Shown one piece after another: positions 14,908 through 23,249 of a stretch of 53,167 nucleotides of DNA; the stretch's first letter is position 1, and each line of letters begins with the position of its first letter. The stretch is from Parvularculaceae bacterium. GTDB lineage: Bacteria > Pseudomonadota > Alphaproteobacteria > Caulobacterales > Parvularculaceae. A program made the translations under genes and the position numbers. The DNA lies in the NCBI GenBank assembly GCA_021776465.1, contig JAJFFU010000122.1:1-53167 (forward strand), in the 5' to 3' direction. The notes beneath the pieces were generated by a model. That model saw only the letters and a list, made by a program, of their open reading frames with translations. It was not told the origin of the DNA and ran no database searches.

Positions 14908-15701
14908 GTAAAACGAAAGGCGTTATTGATCCTGCTGCAGTCGATAAGGAAGAGATGTTTATCGGCTGGGCGCCGGCGCCGGCGGTAGACAGGCGATTTC
15001 TGCTGGCCGCTTTGCCGTTTGGTCTTTTGGGCGCCGGCGGCGCAAGCTGGCTGGTTGCAAGCGAGCTTGGCGACCCGGGCGCGGGCGAATGGCTGACAAA
15101 CGCGACGCATGAGGTTACCGGTCTTTTGACGGCGGCGCCTTATCCCATGATCAGAGTTGCCGACCCCTCGGGGCCTTACGGCATGCGAACAGTCCTTCTT
15201 GTCGCGCAAGGAAAGTGTACAACGGCTTTAAAATTCGGCGTCCATGAAGCATCGCTCGTTACGGCCTCAGGTGTCCTTATTCAGCGTAAAAATCGTCAAA
15301 TGCTGGAGGTTCCCCCGTTTCTCGAAAAATGGCTGGAGCCGGCGGAAATCTCGTTGAGCAGCGACGTTGCCGATCCAACCCCAGTAAATCTTGGAAGCGC
15401 GCGTCTTTCCGGCACAATCATGGATTCTAAATGTTTCTTCGGCGTCATGCGTCCAGGTCACGGCAAGACGCACAAGGCTTGCGCCAGTCTTTGCATTCGC
15501 GGCGGCATTCCGCCGAGCTTTTGGGCGCGTACGAGAGACGGGCGAGAATCCGTTATGCTCATGACGGACTCAAATGGCGGGCCGATGTCGATGGATATTT
15601 TACCGTATGTGGCTGATCCCGTAGAGGCGGAGGGGGAAGTCGTTCAGGTCGGTGACTTAATTCAGTTCCGCGCTGACGCAAGCGCCTATCGCCGCATATA
15701 G
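14904..15701 (+). CDS. Membrane-anchored protein with C/H-rich motif, redox operon
   Basis: A 265-residue protein. Residues 27-50 (V-D-R-R-F-L-L-A-A-L followed by a Gly/Leu-rich stretch) look like a Tat-type signal or N-terminal anchor after an unusual 26-residue cytoplasmic extension. The C-terminal half contains a compact cluster C177, H186, H190, C193, C197 in the context G-T-I-M-D-S-K-C ... P-G-H-G-K-T-H-K-A-C-A-S-L-C-I-R-G-G-I-P. This looks like a metal or cofactor site. I do not know its family. It overlaps the haem/Rieske gene by 4 bases, so the two are translationally coupled, and its mature part is expected on the periplasmic side. A role as periplasmic electron acceptor or donor is an inference. 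Confidence 0.82.
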   Translation: MSKTKGVIDPAAVDKEEMFIGWAPAPAVDRRFLLAALPFGLLGAGGASWLVASELGDPGAGEWLTNATHEVTGLLTAAPYPMIRVADPSGPYGMRTVLLVAQGKCTTALKFGVHEASLVTASGVLIQRKNRQMLEVPPFLEKWLEPAEISLSSDVADPTPVNLGSARLSGTIMDSKCFFGVMRPGHGKTHKACASLCIRGGIPPSFWARTRDGRESVMLMTDSNGGPMSMDILPYVADPVEAEGEVVQVGDLIQFRADASAYRRI

Positions 15702-15771
15702 AGTGTAATTGTAGGGCCGCCCATGTAGGAAGCGCCTTACAGGCTCTGGACCAAGATGGGATGCGCCGTAA

Positions 15772-16176
15772 ATGACGAAAACACTGAAATCAATAACGTC
15801 GCCAAACGTCATGAAACCGATTGGCCCTTATAGCCATGTTGTAACATTTGGCGACTGGATCACAATTAGCGCAATCGCTGGCGTCAATCCAACGACCGGC
15901 GAGCTGGCCGGCCCTGATGTCAAGTCGCAGACAGAGCAAATATTAAATGCATTCGAAATATTATTGGAGGCTGCGGGTTCCAATCTCGAACATATTGCCC
16001 ACGTCAACGTTTTTCTAAAATCAATGGATGATTTTTCCGAAATGAACGAGGTTTACGAAAAACGGATGGGCGTTTGGCGACCTGCGCGGACTTGCATAGC
16101 GGTGTCGGATTTACCCAAGCCGGGAGCCCGGCTCACCATGAACCTTACTGCAGTCACGGCCGCAAAAAATACCTAA
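15772..16176 (+). CDS. RidA-family enamine/imine hydrolase
   Basis: A 134-residue intact RidA/YjgF protein: PIGPYSHVVTFGDWITISAI, G-V-N-P-T-T-G-E-L, the I-A-H-V-N-V-F-L-K strand, and the carboxylate-binding R106 in P-A-R-T-C-I-A-V. RidA proteins hydrolyse reactive enamine/imine intermediates to 2-oxo acids and ammonia. It is the last gene of the operon that starts with the Rieske-glutamate-synthase-like gene, 70 bp after the previous stop. Its presence suggests that the pathway produces or consumes an imine. The homologue at 9228 diverges right after R106. Its 3' end overlaps the convergent antiporter gene by 4 bases. Confidence 0.9.
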   Translation: MTKTLKSITSPNVMKPIGPYSHVVTFGDWITISAIAGVNPTTGELAGPDVKSQTEQILNAFEILLEAAGSNLEHIAHVNVFLKSMDDFSEMNEVYEKRMGVWRPARTCIAVSDLPKPGARLTMNLTAVTAAKNT

Positions 16177-17429
16177 GGATTCGCGCCAGTATCTGTTGCA
16201 ACGACATCGACATCAGCATCTTTTTTAGCGGCGGCGGTACTGCCGTAGAGTTTTGAAAGCGGGGCTGCGGTTGCGCCATGCAATATGATGCTCAAGAAGA
16301 CGGTCACATAAACAATCGCCTCAATTTCAGAAAGTCGTCCCATCTCTTCATGCTCGACTGCAATCAGCAGGAAGAGGATAGAGGCTAATCCACGTGGGCC
16401 AAACCAACCTATAAACAACATTGACTGCAGTTTGAGTTTGAGGCCAACCAAGGAAAACGCCGTCGGCGCCATACGAATTACTGTTAGGCTCAATACCGCA
16501 TAAAGTACGCAAATAGTCGTAAAATGAACAAAAGCGCTAGGAAGCAAAACCGCGCCGAAGAAGAAAAATATTATCAAGCTGAAAAGTTGACCTTCCTCTT
16601 CCACAAAGTTGGTGAGCGAGCCTGCACGTTTTGAACAAAAGCTTCCAAAAACCAGCCCGCCGACAAACGCTGCGATAAAGCCGTTTCCGCCTGCGAGGTG
16701 TGCGCAAAACAAAGTGAGTATAGCGACGCCAATACAAGTCAAATTACGGAAAGCGTGCGCAATCCACTCTTTTCCGTCGGCGAAGTGAATGAATTTCCCC
16801 AAGGCGCCGCCGGCGATGGCGCCAACAATCACGCCAATGACTATTTGTTGCGCGGCAAATCTTATCCAATAGCCAACACTGTGTCCCTCTACGCCCATCA
16901 TCGAAAAAGCGAGCGCTGCAAAAAGCAAGACTGCCGGCAATGCAAGCCCGTCATTCAGACCGGACTCTACCAACACCGCCTGACGAATTCTCTCCGGCAC
17001 ATATTTACTGGTTACAACCGCAAGCCCAAGCGCTGCGTCAGTCGGCGCCAGGATCGCTGCGATTAGAGCAGCTTCCTGCCAGCCGAGGTTTGGAAAGAGA
17101 GCGATCGCAACTATAGCACCCAGCAAAATCGTCAACGGCAGCGCAACAAGCAAAAGCCTTTTCGGAATCCGCGACTCGCGAACAAGGTTACGACTATTGG
17201 TCGATGCAGCGTCAGCAAAAAGAATAAATCCAAGCGTTAATTCGCCGAACCCCTCCAGAATGGCGTTCTCGATATCAATAGACACGATTCCAAGCCCGGC
17301 CTGGCCTGACGCTAGTCCGGCCAACATAAACACCATCGGCGCTGATATTGCCGTTGAAGAAAGGCGCGCGGAGAAGGCGCCGTAAGAAACGATGCACAAC
17401 GCAATGACGATTAGCGGCTCAGTGACCAT
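16173..17429 (-). CDS. CPA1-type cation:proton antiporter
   Basis: A 418-residue polytopic membrane protein of the Na+/H+ (NhaP/CPA1) exchanger family. Around 11-12 hydrophobic segments are visible. The signatures are A-P-T-D-A-A-L-G (about residues 147-154, with the ion-binding Asp) and V-E-S-G-L-N-D-G-L-A-L-P (with the N-D pair of electroneutral CPA1 exchangers). There is no long cytoplasmic C-terminal domain, so it is a short, bacterial-type exchanger. It lies in the island, convergent with the redox operon, and could help ion or pH balance for a membrane redox system, but this is only proximity. The C-terminal tail is charged (K-K-D-A-D-V-D). Confidence 0.88.
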   Translation of the reverse strand: MVTEPLIVIALCIVSYGAFSARLSSTAISAPMVFMLAGLASGQAGLGIVSIDIENAILEGFGELTLGFILFADAASTNSRNLVRESRIPKRLLLVALPLTILLGAIVAIALFPNLGWQEAALIAAILAPTDAALGLAVVTSKYVPERIRQAVLVESGLNDGLALPAVLLFAALAFSMMGVEGHSVGYWIRFAAQQIVIGVIVGAIAGGALGKFIHFADGKEWIAHAFRNLTCIGVAILTLFCAHLAGGNGFIAAFVGGLVFGSFCSKRAGSLTNFVEEEGQLFSLIIFFFFGAVLLPSAFVHFTTICVLYAVLSLTVIRMAPTAFSLVGLKLKLQSMLFIGWFGPRGLASILFLLIAVEHEEMGRLSEIEAIVYVTVFLSIILHGATAAPLSKLYGSTAAAKKDADVDVVATDTGANP

Positions 17430-17688
17430 GGCAGTATTATGACGTGGTTTAAGCCCAAAGCCAGACCGGATAATCAGCTGCTTGGGCTGGCAGGAACCTG
17501 AATATTGCTAGAAGGCGGGTATGCACGCAATTCCGACTGTTGCCTTGGAACTAAGACGGTTTTCTTTGGGGTCTCCTGACGGTCGCCTCCCCGCATTGGA
17601 GCGGCTGAATTGAGACAACTTAAATCCCTCGGAAGAAGTCGACTGTTGATCTGTTATTTGTTTAGCCCCCCGAAATAAGGAGCTGAAT

Positions 17689-18312
17689 ATGTCAATAACC
17701 AATTCAACAGAAAACCAAATTCCGTGGAATAAGGGCAAACTTGTTGGCCAAAAAGCGCCACTCAAACCTCCGGAAGTGTGGGCAATCCGCGTGCGCCTTC
17801 AGCTTGCTGATGACAAACGAGACCTTGCGCTTTTTAATTTGGCAATCGATAGTAAGCTAAGGGGCTGCGATCTCTTACGAATACGCGTCTCGGATTTGCG
17901 AATGGGTGGCGAAATTCGAAGTCGTGCAAAAATTCTGCAAAGCAAGACCGGAAATCCAGTTCAATTCGAGGTCACAAAGTGTGCGCGTGAAGCCATTGGC
18001 GAATGGTGTAGCTTCAAAAAGTTGCGCCCGCACGATTGGCTTTTCCCGAGCAGAAAAGACCGAAATAAGCACCTGACGACACGGCAATATGCGCGATTGG
18101 TCGAGCGATGGATCGGATCGATCGATTTACCGCGATCATCTTACGCAACTCATTCAATGAGGCGGACGAAGGCAACATTAATTTATCGGAAAACCGGTAA
18201 TTTGCGGGCTGTCCAATTGCTTTTAGGCCATACGAAAATTGATAGCACGGTGAGGTATCTTGGCGTGGAAGTCGAGGATGCATTGGCCCTCGCAGAAAGT
18301 ATTGAGTTGTAA
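17689..18312 (+). CDS. Minimal tyrosine recombinase
   Basis: A 207-residue tyrosine recombinase that has little more than the catalytic domain. The catalytic residues can be read: Arg in D-S-K-L-R-G-C-D-L-L-R-I, the H-S-M-R-R box, L-L-G-H-T-K and the nucleophile Tyr in S-T-V-R-Y-L-G-V. Arm- and core-binding domains of full integrases are missing. Such roughly 200-residue recombinases are known in proteobacterial mobile DNA. The start has AAGGAG 9 bases upstream. Its partner site is not known; a 15-base palindrome downstream (18573-18587) is one candidate. It sits near the point where the island becomes AT-rich, so it may be left from a separate acquisition. Confidence 0.87.
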   Translation: MSITNSTENQIPWNKGKLVGQKAPLKPPEVWAIRVRLQLADDKRDLALFNLAIDSKLRGCDLLRIRVSDLRMGGEIRSRAKILQSKTGNPVQFEVTKCAREAIGEWCSFKKLRPHDWLFPSRKDRNKHLTTRQYARLVERWIGSIDLPRSSYATHSMRRTKATLIYRKTGNLRAVQLLLGHTKIDSTVRYLGVEVEDALALAESIEL

Positions 18313-18678
18313 CATCCTCGCTTGCGTCATGGTCATGTCGACAGCTGGGTATGTTTATGTCTGGTTTGAGGATTAAGACGGCATCACTGATGCACTTTCT
18401 GCACCTCCGGTGGGGTTCCGAATCAGACGGTTCATGTTGTGATTTTCTGAGCTAACACTTCGAATTTTGTAAGTTCCGTGGTTTTGAATCGGACGAGGTA
18501 GCGCAAGAGGGTGCCAACGTCGAAGAAAATTACATTTCTCAGCCAATTCAGTTCGGTAAAGTGTAAATAAGGCGGACATACTGTCCGTGCTCTAAAAATG
18601 TCTTATTCTCGCCGAAATTTAACACGGTGCCCGCAGGGTTTCCCGAGTCTTTCTGAAACTTTCATCGATAAGTTCGTT
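18313..18678. other. Gene-free stretch with a CGGACA palindrome
   Basis: No supportable gene. The notable feature is a perfect 6-bp inverted repeat with a 3-base centre, CGGACATACTGTCCG at 18573-18587, followed by AT-rich DNA. It could be an operator or a recombinase crossover site. No function can be assigned. Confidence 0.4.
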
Positions 18679-19866
18679 TCATGGAGTGTTCTCCGAAAAA
18701 AATTCAAAATTCTCGGCATTCTGAAGTGCTTTCTGCGGCCTTAACTTAGCCAATTCTCTGGCATGAGAGATGCCTATAAACAAATCTCTCGTCGAAGCTG
18801 CAACATAAAAGTGGCTTATTTCATGCACAAACGTACTTCGTTGAGACTTCATTCCATGTTGTGGTGCTTGCCAAAATTTTGGACAGAGCCAGACTTTCCT
18901 TGGATTATTTGGACGAACATACGCAAATGCGCGCTCAGGATTTTTTATATTGCATTCGCAAACAAGATTAAGGTTTTGGCGCCTAAGTATAGAATGAATA
19001 TTTGTAAATTTGGCGAGAGCGGAACTATAATTTTGTCGCGTATAATTCCCAAACCATGTCTTAAATCTTTTGCCACCATTAGCGAATGAATTCAGGTGAT
19101 TAAGCGCGCTTGATACGCTACCCGTTGATTCCTGGTAAGCCAGCCCAGCGATTACTTTTTCGCCATTATTGCATTGCGTAAACGACGGTTGATCGCCAAA
19201 TCGGTCGTCCCTTTGCTCGAATTTATTGAACGGCAATTCCTTGTCGTCAAATTCACGTTCACCTCGCTCAATGATTAAACTATCGGTCTTTATTCGAAAT
19301 ATTCTCGGCTCACTCTTCAGAAACAAGGCGTCAAATTGTTCTTCGTCAGTCAAATGACCAAAATCATTTCCGAAATCTTTTCCGCGTTTAATATTTTGGA
19401 TGGCAGTATCAACTTCGAGCGCGTACTCGCCAACGCTAATTAGATCGAAATACTCAGAGACATCAACGGCGTTAGTTAGCTGTTCTCCCGGCGCAATTAT
19501 AATATAATCTTCGAGTTCAGGAGCTCCGTAATTAATGACCTTGCCTTCATATGGTAGTTCATATCGAATTTCGTCTTCAGGACCATTGGGCAAAAGGTAA
19601 ATTCTAATTGCAGGGCCTGAAAATTCAGTTTCGAACGGCGTGTTCCAGGGTAGAAAATATATAGTATCATCGCCGGAATTTTGTAACACAAATTCGAAGT
19701 AAATAGGTTCACTACCGTCAAAAGCGGATACGTCTGGTGTAAGAATGGAAATCGAAATTTCAGGTACCGATTCTAAAATTTCCGCTGCCGCCGTATGAAC
19801 GGCCAAAATGGATGCAAATCCAGTTCCAACCAAAACGGCCGTGACCGTTTTCTTAATACGGCACAT
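18679..19866 (-). CDS. Exported Asp-zincin metalloprotease (M35/peptidyl-Lys type)
   Basis: A 395-residue protein. The signal peptide is clear with the start at 19866 (M-C-R-I-K-K then a hydrophobic core and H-T-A-A-A-E). Further in-frame starts exist at 19884, 19911 and GTG 19941, none with a good ribosome-binding site, so the start is uncertain. Residues about 35-220 form a beta-rich region resembling the immunoglobulin-like domain of secreted proteins. The C-terminal 140 residues hold the zinc motif H348-E-I-S-H352 and, nine residues on, D361 in S-T-R-D-L-F-I-G, the Asp-zincin pattern. A-L-Q-N-A-E-N-F-E-F-F at the end also matches peptidyl-Lys metalloendopeptidases. It is visibly AT-richer than the core genome and belongs to a group of secreted proteases. 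Confidence 0.8.
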   Translation of the reverse strand: MCRIKKTVTAVLVGTGFASILAVHTAAAEILESVPEISISILTPDVSAFDGSEPIYFEFVLQNSGDDTIYFLPWNTPFETEFSGPAIRIYLLPNGPEDEIRYELPYEGKVINYGAPELEDYIIIAPGEQLTNAVDVSEYFDLISVGEYALEVDTAIQNIKRGKDFGNDFGHLTDEEQFDALFLKSEPRIFRIKTDSLIIERGEREFDDKELPFNKFEQRDDRFGDQPSFTQCNNGEKVIAGLAYQESTGSVSSALNHLNSFANGGKRFKTWFGNYTRQNYSSALAKFTNIHSILRRQNLNLVCECNIKNPERAFAYVRPNNPRKVWLCPKFWQAPQHGMKSQRSTFVHEISHFYVAASTRDLFIGISHARELAKLRPQKALQNAENFEFFSENTP

Positions 19867-20023
19867 TAGCTCGTTGCATAGCATTTTAGATTCGTTAGTC
19901 AAAAAAAACATCGAGCGGATTCTCTTTTTTGTTAAATACACAATAGAGGAGAAAAATGATGAATGCGAATAATGAACGCAACCGAAATTCGCTTCATGGC
20001 GAGCGGTGCAAAAAAAGAGGCAT

Positions 20024-20980
20024 TCATTTATCCTTTTTCACTTCTTTATTTTCGAACGCTTTTGCCACAGCCTCGACTTCGCTTAACGTAGTATTCAAAA
20101 CTGTCAGAATATCGCGTTCGACCGTATTGGACTTCGTCACGTTGGCGGAGCATCCGTCAAATGCAACAGCGCCCTTAGCAGGAAATTTAATTGTCTCTAC
20201 ATATTGCCAGTTAGGAACGACTTCTTGATCAGTTAGACGATACGCGACGTCGGTAACTGCACCAGCAACATTTACCTGCACGTACCGCAATTCCAATGTT
20301 AGGTCTTGGCAGGAGGAGTAAACTAGGATCCCTTTGCTGGCTAACGCGCTTGCTTCGGATGCGTCTAGGCTAAAGCTAGTGCTGCTTCTGGGACCGAGGT
20401 TAAATTTTGCTTGCCATTTTTCGCTTGTCGTTCGCCCGGAGGAGATATCAATCCATTGACCTTCCTGATTACCTCTGCTTCTGAGATCTAAGGCCCATTT
20501 TTCTGGAAAGGTTTGGAGAATTTCTTCCTCATTCGCTGGAGGCCAGTCTATTCCTGCGCTCAGCAATGGCCCAGCGAAAAACAACTTTGCAGCCTGCTTA
20601 GTTAAAGCTGACGCAGATTTTATTCTATCCTCCAATTTATCTTCTGTCTCAACCGAAATCGATTGCAGCAATTTCTTTTTGGTTGTTTTTGGCAATATAG
20701 TAGTTTTTCTGAAAAAGCCGTCGCGTCCGGATAACGAAAAGAGAGGGCCAGCTGGGGCATTGATTGCGCTACTGGTTAGTTTTGAAATTTCCTTTTTTTG
20801 ATCCTTATCGTACTTGGTTGACCGCTGAACATATACGATAGCCGACGACAATCGAAACTTAGCCGCGCCAGATTTATCCGGCGTATTCTGTTGCAATTCT
20901 TGTAGGTTGAACTGCGGATCTAGCGCGCACCCGTTAGTTAGCGCGATTGCTGATATAATACTAATTAGTCTATTATTCAT
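20024..20980 (-). CDS. Exported protein of unknown function, protease region
   Basis: A 318-residue protein with an N-terminal export signal (N-N-R-L-I-S-I-I-S-A-I-A-L) ending in T-N-G-C-A, an imperfect lipobox, so it may be a lipoprotein. I do not recognise the rest. It contains a Lys-rich helical stretch (about 60-130), then a beta-rich half with a possible disulfide (S-S-C-Q-D and D-G-C-S-A), and a Lys/Glu-rich C-terminal helix. The start at 20980 follows AAGGTGGGG. It lies on the same strand as the M35-like gene, 157 bp upstream of it, so they may be expressed together. Base composition is AT-rich. Confidence 0.7.
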   Translation of the reverse strand: MNNRLISIISAIALTNGCALDPQFNLQELQQNTPDKSGAAKFRLSSAIVYVQRSTKYDKDQKKEISKLTSSAINAPAGPLFSLSGRDGFFRKTTILPKTTKKKLLQSISVETEDKLEDRIKSASALTKQAAKLFFAGPLLSAGIDWPPANEEEILQTFPEKWALDLRSRGNQEGQWIDISSGRTTSEKWQAKFNLGPRSSTSFSLDASEASALASKGILVYSSCQDLTLELRYVQVNVAGAVTDVAYRLTDQEVVPNWQYVETIKFPAKGAVAFDGCSANVTKSNTVERDILTVLNTTLSEVEAVAKAFENKEVKKDK

Positions 20981-21688
20981 TTGCCCCACCTTCTTATATT
21001 CTGTATCCGGATAAAAAAAACAGAGTATCTCTGCTCAATGAAAATCCAAATTACGAAATTAAGATTGATTAGCAGTCCGCCCCCGAGTGTTAAAAAATAA
21101 AACTTTGCCCGCAGAATGCAACAGAAAATAGGTATTCAAATCTTTGGTCACATGCCGTTGACCCCATTGCTTGTTGCAAAGTTCTATGAAATTCAGACGG
21201 TTGCCGAATGTACTTCCATAAAGTTTTATTTTTAGCGCCGCTGCTGCATTCGCGAAAGATCGCGAAGGTAGGGCCAAGGATAACTTGATGTTTGTACGCT
21301 GAGGGTTACGCGGGATTTAGTTTTTTCAAGCTTGATAATCGCGTCATAGGCCTCTGAAACAAATGGAAATTCAACCGGCTAACCAATCGCTGCTGCGAAG
21401 ACAAGTTTGCTAGGGGCAATGAGGTAGCAAATAATTTGTCGGTCGCTCTGTTTTGCGTAGCGCAACTCTATCGCCTTTCATGCGGCATTATTTTGGTGCG
21501 CGCTTTGTTTGGATACGTTATGGATCGCATCGATTTGTTTCTATTGCTATCTATTTGATAAGTTTATCGCTTCGATGCATCCAAGATATTGTGAATTCAA
21601 AACGCCATGCGAGCGTCTTGTAATTCGAATGTGTCGCAAATAGTGTTGCCGTCGAGGTATAAACGAAACCATCGGGACGGGGGTCAAC
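20981..21688. other. Gene-poor AT-rich stretch in the protease region
   Basis: About 700 bp without a supportable gene. A 72-codon open frame on the minus strand (21059-21277) shows no family features and no good ribosome-binding site. The region must contain the promoters for the divergent 20980 (minus) and 21689 (plus) genes. I see no repeats or clear hairpins. Confidence 0.4.
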
Positions 21689-23245
21689 ATGCGTATATCG
21701 TCTATCGGGATTTTTGCTATTGCGAGCGCTGCTAATCTCAATGCATACGCACAAGAAACCCAGAATGAAGAGAATAAAAATGCGATATCTATTGGCGTAG
21801 AGGGTCGAGAAATTACGGACGAAGACCGCAATCCGGATGTCAATCTCGACGCAGCGCTAATGCACGGCATAAAGCAATTGAAGGACGCTTATAAGGGGCG
21901 CCTTGATGGGCGCGGCATTCACGTCGGCGTCTGGGACGGCGGGCAGATCCTCAGCACGCATCAAGCCCTGCGTGGTCGGGTCCGTGTACGTGAAAAGGAT
22001 GTCGAGCGAAATTACCATGCCACGCATGTCGCGGGAACGATTGCCGCGGCATCTTCTTTAGGATTTGAATCTTCGGAAGGCATGGCGCCAGGAGCGCAAT
22101 TGGAATCCTATGATTTTTGTCCCGTAACTACAGTAGAAAAGGATACGCCCAAAGAGCTTATCGGCGCAGTAAAAAGAAATAACAGGTTAAGCGTAACAAA
22201 TCACTCATGGGGTATCCCTCGCAAGACCTATACGGACATGACTCGCGATTTTGATGATGCGATCTTCAATCACCCGCAATTAGTTAGTATGGTCGCAGCC
22301 GGCAACGAGGGAGGTGATCTTCGTGATCCCGCAGTTGCAAAGAATGTCATTACCGTCGGTGCCATGAAAGACATTATGGTGAGCGGAAAGGCTGTAAATG
22401 TCGCAAAATATAGAAGTAAAATAGAAAAAACAGGATTTAGCAATAAAGGTCCAACCACCGATGGCCGAATAAAACCCGACGTGATCGCGAATGGGTATAA
22501 TCTGCTGTCGCCGTCCTCTTACAAAGCAAAGGAATGCAGCAAGAAATTCAACGTTGAAGTCAATAAATGCTCTAATGTGAGTCTTGGCGATAAGGAAGAA
22601 AGCGAATGCTATAGAATATTGATGGGTACATCGATGGCGACACCCGTTATGTCGGGTTTGGCAGCGCTTCTCCAACAAATTGCGAACGAAACGCGGAGCG
22701 GACGGAATAAAACGCTGCGGGCGCATGAGATGAAAACTGTTTTCATTCATACAGCGTTAAGCAAAGACAATAAGCCGACTTACGAAAATGGATGGGGCGC
22801 GGTATCTGCGCCGCTCGCTGCGAGCGTAGTTAAGGCCTGGGATAAGGATTTCAAACCGAATGATTCTGGCGTTGTGCTAACACGCCTTAGCGTCGGCGAT
22901 AAGCCAACCTCGTTTAAGGTTCGCCGCCATGGCTCAGATTACGTTCGTATCACCGCCACTTGGCTCGACAAACCGGGCAACACCCTAATCAATGACGTCG
23001 ATATGGTGTTGGAACGCGAAAGCGACGGAAAGCAATACCACCCTTGGGCGCTTAACATGTTTAACCAATCTGCAACGGCTATGCGACGAAAAAATAATAT
23101 CGACAATGTCGAACGGATTGATGTTTTCACAAATGAAGACATGTCTGGCAGCGATTGGAATTTGACATTCATGCGCACGAAAGGTTCGGATACAATTGAT
23201 CTCTCGCTCGCCACATCTGGCTTAGAACTCGCTGACGAACCTTAA
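21689..23245 (+). CDS. Secreted subtilisin-like serine protease (S8)
   Basis: A 518-residue protein with a signal peptide (R-I-S-S-I-G-I-F-A-I-A-S-A-A, cleavage about A-Y-A-Q) and a complete S8 catalytic domain: D83 (G-V-W-D-G-G), H113 (H-A-T-H-V-A-G-T), the oxyanion Asn in A-A-G-N-E-G, and S315 (G-T-S-M-A-T-P). The last 150 residues (S-V-G-D-K-P-T-S-F-K-V onwards, ending W-N-L-T-F-M-R) look like a beta-sandwich of the proprotein-convertase P type. Two Cys-containing insertions lie before the active Ser. There is no recognisable inhibitory propeptide apart from about 40 residues after the signal. The trypsin-like gene starts 4 bp after its stop, so the two are one transcript. Confidence 0.92.
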   Translation: MRISSIGIFAIASAANLNAYAQETQNEENKNAISIGVEGREITDEDRNPDVNLDAALMHGIKQLKDAYKGRLDGRGIHVGVWDGGQILSTHQALRGRVRVREKDVERNYHATHVAGTIAAASSLGFESSEGMAPGAQLESYDFCPVTTVEKDTPKELIGAVKRNNRLSVTNHSWGIPRKTYTDMTRDFDDAIFNHPQLVSMVAAGNEGGDLRDPAVAKNVITVGAMKDIMVSGKAVNVAKYRSKIEKTGFSNKGPTTDGRIKPDVIANGYNLLSPSSYKAKECSKKFNVEVNKCSNVSLGDKEESECYRILMGTSMATPVMSGLAALLQQIANETRSGRNKTLRAHEMKTVFIHTALSKDNKPTYENGWGAVSAPLAASVVKAWDKDFKPNDSGVVLTRLSVGDKPTSFKVRRHGSDYVRITATWLDKPGNTLINDVDMVLERESDGKQYHPWALNMFNQSATAMRRKNNIDNVERIDVFTNEDMSGSDWNLTFMRTKGSDTIDLSLATSGLELADEP

Positions 23246-23249
23246 GTCG

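Noticed and set aside
19956-20228. Plus-strand 90-codon frame with a good GAGGAG ribosome-binding site
   Set aside because: It lies mostly antisense to the 20024-20980 gene and its sequence shows no protein-like features; the AT-rich, A/G-rich upstream is likely fortuitous.
21059-21277. 72-codon minus-strand frame
   Set aside because: No ribosome-binding site, no recognisable motif, no partner gene.
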